From: an uncultured Oscillospiraceae bacterium
GTDB lineage: Bacteria > Bacillota > Clostridia > Oscillospirales > Oscillospiraceae
Reading direction: 5' to 3'
Assembly (NCBI GenBank): GCA_934565425.1
Contig: CAKTHW010000048.1
Location: 1 to 11,176, forward strand
Length of the DNA stretch: 11,176 nucleotides
Below are positions 6,744 to 11,176 of this stretch, piece by piece (within the stretch, counting starts at the first letter, position 1; the number at the start of each line of letters is the position of its first letter). The notes below the pieces were generated by a model that saw only the letters and a list, made by a program, of their open reading frames with translations, ran no database searches and was not told the origin of the DNA. Made by a program: the position numbers and the translations under genes.

Positions 6744-6861
6744 GCTCCCTTGTGTAAAGGGAGCTGTCAGCCGCAACGGCTGACTGAGGGATTGTCAAAC
6801 TCGTACAACGTACAAAAGGACCACGCGACGTCTGAGATTGGCGTTGCGTGGTTCTCTTTTT
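6744..6861 (+). repeat. Interspersed repeat, copy B, with three stem-loops
   Basis: Contains the hairpins GCTCCCTT/AAGGGAGC (6744-6764), GTCAGCC-GCAAC-GGCTGAC (6766-6784), and a terminator-like stem at 6820-6852 (ACCACGCGACG with CGTTGCGTGGT) followed by TTCTCTTTTT. The part from 6748 matches copy A in inverted orientation. In the second hairpin copies A and C have one pair fewer on each side of the loop than B, a paired change that keeps the stem. Confidence 0.85.
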
Positions 6862-6919
6862 GATATGTGCTACGTAGACAGGCGCTGCGCGTCTTGTATT
6901 CCGACAGCAACAGCCTCTA

Positions 6920-6934
6920 ATTGGTGCGACCAAT
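6920..6934 (+). promoter_or_regulatory. Operator box 1 upstream of lactate permease (GntR/FadR type)
   Basis: ATTGGT-GCG-ACCAAT, a perfect dyad. It fits the TNGTNNNACNA pattern known for LldR/FadR-subfamily regulators and resembles E. coli PdhR boxes. Confidence 0.78.
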
Positions 6935-6941
6935 CTTCTCG

Positions 6942-6956
6942 TTTGGTTCTACCAAT
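6942..6956 (+). promoter_or_regulatory. Operator box 2 upstream of lactate permease
   Basis: TTTGGT-TCT-ACCAAT; five of six arm positions pair. Its centre is 22 bases from box 1. On the opposite strand it reads nearly the same as box 3. Confidence 0.7.
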
Positions 6957-6977
6957 CGTCACTTTTGCGCCGCTATA

Positions 6978-6992
6978 ATTGGTAGAACCAAT
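6978..6992 (+). promoter_or_regulatory. Operator box 3 upstream of lactate permease
   Basis: ATTGGT-AGA-ACCAAT, a perfect dyad, 36 bases centre-to-centre from box 2, ending 7 bases before the -35 of the likely promoter. It also overlaps a second TATAAT (6974-6979) that has no good -35. Confidence 0.78.
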
Positions 6993-6999
6993 AAAATCC

Positions 7000-7028
7000 T
7001 TGCAATTTCCGAACTTTTTTGCTATAAT
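7000..7028 (+). promoter_or_regulatory. Sigma-A-type promoter for lactate permease
   Basis: TTGCAA (7000-7005), 17-base spacer, TATAAT (7023-7028). The leader is about 50 bases. The three operator boxes lie upstream of the -35. Confidence 0.78.
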
Positions 7029-7083
7029 CCAAACTCGTATCAAAGAATTGACCGATTCCACCTACAAGGGAGGATGTTTCACC

Positions 7084-8712
7084 ATGTACACCACCACCCA
7101 CGCCATCCTAGCCGCCATCCCGTTGCTGCTGGCCTTCTTCCTGATGGTCCTGCGCAATGTCTCCGCCTCCAAATCGGTGGGCGTCTCTTTCCTGCTCACC
7201 GTCCTGCTGGTACGTTTCGTCTGGCAGGTCTCCACCCCGGACACGGCGGCTTACACCGTCTACGGCGTCCTGAAGGCGGTGGACTTGCTGCTCATCGTGG
7301 CAGGGGCCATCTTCCTCCAGAACACCCTGAAAAAAGCCGGGCTCATGGACGTCATCCGCAGCGGCTTCCAGACCATCTCCCCCGACCCACGCATCCAAGC
7401 CATCATCATCGGCTACCTCTTCGGCGCCTTCATCGAAGGTTCTGCCGGGTTCGGCACGCCGGCTGCGTTGGCGGCACCGCTGCTGGTGGGGCTGGGGTTC
7501 CCGGCGGTACCAGCCTGTGTGGTGTCCCTGATCTCCAACAGCACCCCTGTCCCCTTCGCCGCGGCTGGCACGCCCACGCTGACCACCGTCTCCAACATGG
7601 CCGACCAGCTCACCGCGTCTGGGGTGGCGCAGGAGTGGTTCACCCGGGAAGTGACCCACAAGGTGTGCGTCTACCTGGGGGTCGGCGGGCTGGTGGTGCC
7701 GCTCTTGCTGGTGGCGGTGCTGGTGCTGTGCTTTGGGGAGCGGGAACAGCGACTGCGGCGGATTTTGGAGATGGTCCCCTTCTCCCTGCTGGCCGCGCTG
7801 ACCTTCCTGGTGCCCTACTACCTGCTGGGCACCTTCCTGGGGCCGGAGTTCGCGTCCATCGTGGGCGCCATCATCGGCATGTTCCTCACCGTCCTGGCCG
7901 CTCGCTTCCACATCCTGGTGCCCAAACACTGCTGGCGCTTCCGTACCGACGCCGCCACGCCCCAAACAGACCTGGGCACCCCTCCCACCACCGGTCGGTT
8001 TTTGCTGGCCTGGACGCCCTATTTGGCCATCGCCGTGCTCCTCTTCGTCACCCGGGTGGACGCCTTCGGGCTGAAGGACATCTTGAAGGGCATTTACATC
8101 CCCATCCACAACATCCTGGGCGTGGACGGCCTGAACCTGGACTTCCAGTGGGCGTACAACCCGGGCATCTTCCCCTTCGGGGTGGTGGCGTTGGTGACAG
8201 CGCTGGTGCGCAAGGTGCCAGGTCGCGAGACCGCGCAGGTGGCGCGCGACACCGGACGCCAGCTGGCCAATCTGACCGTGGCACTCATCGCCGGTGTGGC
8301 CATGGTGCAGCTGATGATGCACTCCGGCGAGAACGGCTCCGGGCTGAGCAGTATGCTCTCCCAGATCAGCCAGCTCATGGTGGATCTGGTGGGCACCGCC
8401 TTCCCCTATATGTCCCCGGTCATCGGCATCTTTGGCGCCTTCGTCTCCGGCTCCTGCACCGTGTCCAGCACTCTGTTCGGCCCCCTCCAGTACGAGACCG
8501 CCGAGCTGCTGGGGCTGTCCACCACCACCATCGTGGCCCTCCAGCTGACCGGTGGCGCCCTAGGCAATATGATCTGCATCAATAACGTGGTGGCGGTCAC
8601 CTCCACTACCAACGCACCGGGCAACGAAGGCCGGATCATCCGGACGAACCTGCTGCCCTGTCTGGTGTATTGCGCCATTGTTTGGGTGACTTACCTGGCG
8701 ATGGGGATCTGA
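7084..8712 (+). CDS. lctP: L-lactate permease
   Basis: Cytoplasmic membrane carrier of the LctP/LldP family, which co-transports lactate (and often glycolate) with protons. The 542-residue length is typical. The signature segment [19 protein letters not shown] (114-132) and the C-terminal [15 protein letters not shown] (from 494) are diagnostic. A dozen or more hydrophobic helices are readable. Start ATG at 7084 follows GGGAGG with a 10-base gap; an ATG at 7074 is out of frame and too close to that site. No lactate dehydrogenase, larA, etfAB or lut genes are adjacent, so it is a stand-alone transport gene. Regulation by a GntR-type lactate- or pyruvate-responsive factor encoded elsewhere is inferred from three upstream boxes. 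Either uptake or export is possible in a fermenter. Confidence 0.95.
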   Translation: MYTTTHAILAAIPLLLAFFLMVLRNVSASKSVGVSFLLTVLLVRFVWQVSTPDTAAYTVYGVLKAVDLLLIVAGAIFLQNTLKKAGLMDVIRSGFQTISPDPRIQAIIIGYLFGAFIEGSAGFGTPAALAAPLLVGLGFPAVPACVVSLISNSTPVPFAAAGTPTLTTVSNMADQLTASGVAQEWFTREVTHKVCVYLGVGGLVVPLLLVAVLVLCFGEREQRLRRILEMVPFSLLAALTFLVPYYLLGTFLGPEFASIVGAIIGMFLTVLAARFHILVPKHCWRFRTDAATPQTDLGTPPTTGRFLLAWTPYLAIAVLLFVTRVDAFGLKDILKGIYIPIHNILGVDGLNLDFQWAYNPGIFPFGVVALVTALVRKVPGRETAQVARDTGRQLANLTVALIAGVAMVQLMMHSGENGSGLSSMLSQISQLMVDLVGTAFPYMSPVIGIFGAFVSGSCTVSSTLFGPLQYETAELLGLSTTTIVALQLTGGALGNMICINNVVAVTSTTNAPGNEGRIIRTNLLPCLVYCAIVWVTYLAMGI

Positions 8713-8721
8713 TGAAATGGG

Positions 8722-8755
8722 AAACGCCGCAAGCGTGTTGCTTGCGGCGTTTTTT
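8722..8755 (+). terminator. Intrinsic terminator of lactate permease
   Basis: AAACGCCGCAAGC (8722-8734), loop GTGTT, GCTTGCGGCGTTT (8740-8752), T-run to 8755. The stem is 13 bp and perfect. It may also hold back minus-strand transcripts from the macro-domain gene. Confidence 0.92.
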
Positions 8756-8780
8756 CATTCACTTGTTTTTTCAACCTAAT

Positions 8781-10121
8781 TTATTCATCCCGCGAGCCCA
8801 ACGGCTGTTCTCCGACTGCCTCCAGCTGCGCGTTGATCTCATCAAAATCCTGAACTCCGTTGATGATGCAGCTCTTCACCACGACGTCAAACAGAATGCT
8901 ATCAGAAAACGCCAGCCCCTTCCTCCGGAGCAATTCCTCCGTCTTTTCCAGGGACAGCTTGAGCTGCACTGCAATGGGCACCAGGAATCTTTTGGACGTG
9001 TTGTAAGTTGGCTCGTTACAGATCTTCCAGAACACCTGACGGGAGAGGTGAGCGCCATTGCAACAATCAGAATTAGACTGACCTGTGCTGGCGATCAGTT
9101 TCTGAAGCCACGGCCCAAAAGCTTCCTCCCGATTGAGGATGGCCTCCTTCACCTCAGGCAGCAGCTGCCGATCCCGCTTCTTCAGGATCGTGCGTACCCT
9201 CTTTGATTCCTGCACATAATTTTTCGGCTTGTTCTTCAGCCAGTCCAAATCCTCCTCCGGCGGTTCGCTGTATTTCCAGGTCTGATTCGTCGACTCAGGC
9301 GCGTTCCACTGGATGAGCTGCAGATAGCACACAGCGGTATCCGGCGGCTCAGGCACGTCCTCCTGCGTGGGCAGAAGCACTTCCGACGGCTGCGGCTTGG
9401 GATGGGGCACAGAGGACGGCTCCGGCGCAAACCGTTGCTCCGCTGCCCTGGTGGCTTCTGCACGCCGATAGACCTCCTTTACCTGCTGCTGTGCCTCTGC
9501 CAGTGCCTGGCAGTCAGATTCGGTCAGAATCCCTTTTGCGTCTAACTCCTTTTCCAGCTCCGCCAGGTAACGCCATTTTTTCTGCCGTTCCTCCGGAAAC
9601 GGCCCTTCATAATTCTCGTCAATGTAGGTATTGACCTTAGTGAAAATGGACTTGTCCGGAACGGGCGGGAGCACAAGATAGACCTCCATGGTGTCCTGCT
9701 GGTCGTGTTCCTGAAGAAAGGCCTCTACGGTTTCCTCCGCCACCTGTCTTGCCTGATGGTCAGGGTGCGCGGACGATGTGGACGAGAGGATGGGCATAGC
9801 CACAGAGCAACAACTCTGCTGAAGCGCAGTGGTGAGCACGTCCTGGTAAAACTTCGCCTGACGGCGCGCCATTCTGCGTTCTTCCCATTTCTGCCACTCA
9901 CCCTGCCCCCACTTAGAGCCGACTACATGGAGGACATGTCCCATGTACTTCTTGGGTTTGATATACGCAAAGGACGGACTGATCCGGCCAAGCTCCGCCA
10001 CACTGATGCCAAACCCTTTGTGAATCGTTTCGTGTTCTCTTTGCTGGGCGCTATCATCCATCTCGACGATAGCATCGACTGCCATAGTGGAAATCTCGCT
10101 GCGGATAATTTGATAAGACAT
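8781..10121 (-). CDS. Macro-domain-family protein with eroded ADP-ribose site and helical (HTH-like) C-terminal domain
   Basis: 446 residues. Residues 1-151 follow the macro fold: MSYQIIRSEISTMAVDAIV, then KYMGHVLHVVGSKW, SVAMPILSST and MEVYLVLP match successive strands of macro domains found in Clostridia. The ligand motifs are altered: the usual NAAN after VDAIV is EMDD (20-23), the glycine-rich loop before IH is missing, and the STG of the phosphate loop is SST. Residues 160-230 are charged and likely coiled coil; 230-262 is a Pro-rich linker; 325-442 is an all-helical domain (LNREEAFGPWLQKLI through LSLEKTEELLRRKGLAFS) that in my memory also follows intact macro domains in related proteins and looks HTH-like. 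Start ATG at 10121 has AGGAG about 6 bases upstream. It is monocistronic. Function is unknown; loss of ADP-ribose hydrolysis or binding is inference. Confidence 0.8.
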   Translation of the reverse strand: MSYQIIRSEISTMAVDAIVEMDDSAQQREHETIHKGFGISVAELGRISPSFAYIKPKKYMGHVLHVVGSKWGQGEWQKWEERRMARRQAKFYQDVLTTALQQSCCSVAMPILSSTSSAHPDHQARQVAEETVEAFLQEHDQQDTMEVYLVLPPVPDKSIFTKVNTYIDENYEGPFPEERQKKWRYLAELEKELDAKGILTESDCQALAEAQQQVKEVYRRAEATRAAEQRFAPEPSSVPHPKPQPSEVLLPTQEDVPEPPDTAVCYLQLIQWNAPESTNQTWKYSEPPEEDLDWLKNKPKNYVQESKRVRTILKKRDRQLLPEVKEAILNREEAFGPWLQKLIASTGQSNSDCCNGAHLSRQVFWKICNEPTYNTSKRFLVPIAVQLKLSLEKTEELLRRKGLAFSDSILFDVVVKSCIINGVQDFDEINAQLEAVGEQPLGSRDE

Positions 10122-10159
10122 ACAAACTCCTATCCCATAGAACTTCTCCTAATACTTGT

Positions 10160-10183
10160 GCAGGTTCGTGTATCATCACCTGC
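10160..10183. promoter_or_regulatory. Possible operator dyad in the leader of the macro-domain gene
   Basis: GCAGGT (10160-10165) and ACCTGC (10178-10183) form a 6-bp inverted repeat 12 bases apart, just downstream of the proposed -10. Short, so it could be chance. Confidence 0.3.
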
Positions 10184-10191
10184 TTGCGACT

Positions 10192-10220
10192 ACCATACTA
10201 AAAATTTTCGGCCCTGACAA
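10192..10220 (-). promoter_or_regulatory. Candidate promoter of the macro-domain gene
   Basis: Minus strand: TTGTCA (10215-10220), 17-base spacer, TATGGT (10192-10197). It lies about 70 bases before the start codon. Confidence 0.55.
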
Positions 10221-10343
10221 CACCCTTAATAAAAAATTCATATTTCGGCCAAATCATTTCTTATTCACAACTTTTCTGTGCAATTGCAACAATAATTCGA
10301 GAATGTTAAAGAAAAATGACGCATGGTTTTTGTCTATAACAAC

Positions 10344-10387
10344 GAATATGCAACCAATGTGCAACATTGCGCTTTGGTTGCATATTC
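10344..10387. repeat. 44-bp near-perfect palindrome
   Basis: The arms are 21 bases each with 19 matching positions and a two-base centre. The outer 14 positions are perfect: GAATATGCAACCAA (10344-10357) and TTGGTTGCATATTC (10374-10387). No T-run follows, so it is not a normal terminator. It lies in a gene-free stretch about 125 bases upstream of the macro-domain gene promoter and about 325 bases before the membrane protein gene. Operator, cruciform or mobile-element end are all possible. Confidence 0.8.
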
Positions 10388-10697
10388 CCTAGTTCTTTCC
10401 TTTTTCTTTCATTTGAACAACTTTTCAGAACTTTTCCACCGTTATCTGTGCAAAACTCTTCTGCTCCGCCTATCTACTCTTTGAAGCGTCTTTGTGTCCA
10501 CGGCGGAACACAGCTCTGCCGACTCACATTCATTCCGCTTGTATTTTTATACATGCTTCGTGTCTCGTTCATAAAATATTTACATCTCATTTTTCCTTTT
10601 CCTCGCGAATCACTCCTCCGTTCCCCACCATTCCCCCCACCCCCCAGTGTAAAATACCCTTTTCCGGGCATGACTAAGGCTGACCGATTCCAGCACG
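10388..10697. other. Gene-free, pyrimidine-rich intergenic DNA
   Basis: I find no supported gene on either strand. The plus strand is rich in C and T, most extreme at about 10588-10646 where long T/C runs end in a C-tract. Base composition differs from the GC-balanced genes around it. Short open frames here show no family features. It may hold the promoter of the downstream membrane protein (a TAAAAT at 10650-10655 without a good -35). Confidence 0.5.
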
Positions 10698-10712
10698 ATG
10701 GGGGTACATGAC

Positions 10713-11171
10713 ATGAACAAAAAGCAAAGCTGGCCGTACGCGCTCTTGAAGCATCTCGTCCTCTTCCTCACCGGTGGACTGCTCTACGCGGGCATCGAAA
10801 TTTTGTGGCGTGGGTTCACCCATCCGGCGATGATCCTGGTGGGCGGCGCGGCGTTCTTGCTGGTGGGTGGGCTCAACGACTGGTTCCCCTGGGCGCTGTC
10901 CCTGTTCGACCAGGGGCTGCTGGGCGGGACGGTCATCACGGGGGTGGAATTTCTGTCTGGGGTGGTGCTGAACCGGTGGCTGGGGCTGGGCATCTGGGAC
11001 TACTCTGACTACCCCTTCAACGTACTGGGGCAGATCTGTCTGCCCTTCTGGGTGCTGTGGTGCTTTCTGGCGGTGGCGGCGGTGCTGGCAGACGACTATT
11101 TACGCTGGTGGCTCTTCGGGGAGGCAAAACCTCACTACCGCCTGTTCCCCTGGCAGACGAGGCACTCCTAG
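10713..11171 (+). CDS. Small integral membrane protein, putative ABC-transporter type IV (CmpB / COG4905-like)
   Basis: A 152-residue protein from the ATG at 10713 (MNKKQSWPYALL). Four hydrophobic segments are readable. The motifs GIEILWRGFTHPAM, GVEFLSGVVLNRWLGLGIWD, YSDYPFNVLGQICLPFWVLW and the C-terminal FGEAKPHYRL are typical of a family common in Clostridia and annotated as putative ABC-transporter type IV; no transport function is established to my knowledge. A longer start at 10698 adds five residues (MGVHD) but has no ribosome binding site. Even at 10713 only a G-run (10700-10704) is present, so the start is uncertain. The stop is five bases before the end of the window. Confidence 0.8.
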   Translation: MNKKQSWPYALLKHLVLFLTGGLLYAGIEILWRGFTHPAMILVGGAAFLLVGGLNDWFPWALSLFDQGLLGGTVITGVEFLSGVVLNRWLGLGIWDYSDYPFNVLGQICLPFWVLWCFLAVAAVLADDYLRWWLFGEAKPHYRLFPWQTRHS

Positions 11172-11176
11172 ACCAG

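Noticed and set aside
4988..6861. CRISPR or tandem repeat array
   Set aside because: Repeat copies are few, unequal in length, in opposite orientations and not separated by uniform spacers.
6921..8585. 554-residue plus-strand frame over the lactate permease
   Set aside because: Pro/His/Arg/Gly-rich shadow; the overlapping frame encodes a textbook lactate permease. The ATG at 7074 in this frame is too close to the ribosome binding site.
10261..10269. DnaA box (TTATTCACA) suggesting an origin
   Set aside because: A single box with no cluster and no dnaA, dnaN or rep gene nearby.
10474..10671. 65-residue minus-strand open frame in the pyrimidine-rich gap
   Set aside because: Gly/Arg/Lys-rich product of the polypyrimidine tract, no ribosome binding site or homology signal.

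Overview
The window reads as chromosomal DNA from a GC-rich anaerobic Firmicute of the Clostridia, most likely Oscillospiraceae (Flavonifractor / Pseudoflavonifractor / Oscillibacter-like). The reasons are strong AGGAGG ribosome binding sites, sigma-A-type promoters with 17-bp spacers, an HPr kinase/phosphorylase, a zinc-type bL28, and intergenic GGGAGCTGTCAGC...GCTGACTGAGGGATTG repeats of a style I associate from memory with that family. The genus is inference only.

Layout. 1-1557 (+): C-terminal half of an RND multidrug efflux permease, entering from outside the window. It shares a bidirectional terminator with a convergent small zinc-ribbon protein (1689-2090, -). 2203-3528 (-): a probable two-gene unit made of an AEC-type permease followed by a glyoxalase-fold VOC protein, with its own terminator. 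3769-4752 (+): ornithine carbamoyltransferase, divergent from the permease; both promoters are readable. 4753-5148: noncoding, packed with consecutive stem-loops and ending in one copy of a ~110-bp interspersed repeat. 5149-6087 (-): hprK. 6304-6489 (+): rpmB, divergent from hprK, each with a clear promoter, and an 18-bp-stem terminator after rpmB. 6540-6865: more repeat DNA, including a second copy of the ~110-bp repeat in opposite orientation, so hprK-rpmB sits between inverted repeats. 6918-7083: a regulatory region with three ATTGGT-N3-ACCAAT-type boxes in front of an L-lactate permease (7084-8712, +). 8781-10121 (-): a protein of the macro-domain family whose ADP-ribose-binding motifs look eroded, with a conserved-looking helical, HTH-like C-terminal domain. 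10122-10712: AT- and pyrimidine-rich noncoding DNA containing a striking 44-bp near-perfect palindrome. 10713-11171 (+): a small CmpB/COG4905-like membrane protein.

The genes do not form one pathway. Two have related metabolic logic: HprK links glycolytic state to carbon catabolite control, and the lactate permease appears to be under a GntR/FadR-type (LldR/PdhR-like) lactate or pyruvate regulator encoded elsewhere. I see no CRISPR array, tRNA, rRNA, transposase, phage gene or complete defence operon. The best candidates for something not well described are the inverted repeat pair around hprK-rpmB, the hairpin array after argF, the degenerate macro-domain protein, and the 44-bp palindrome upstream of it.
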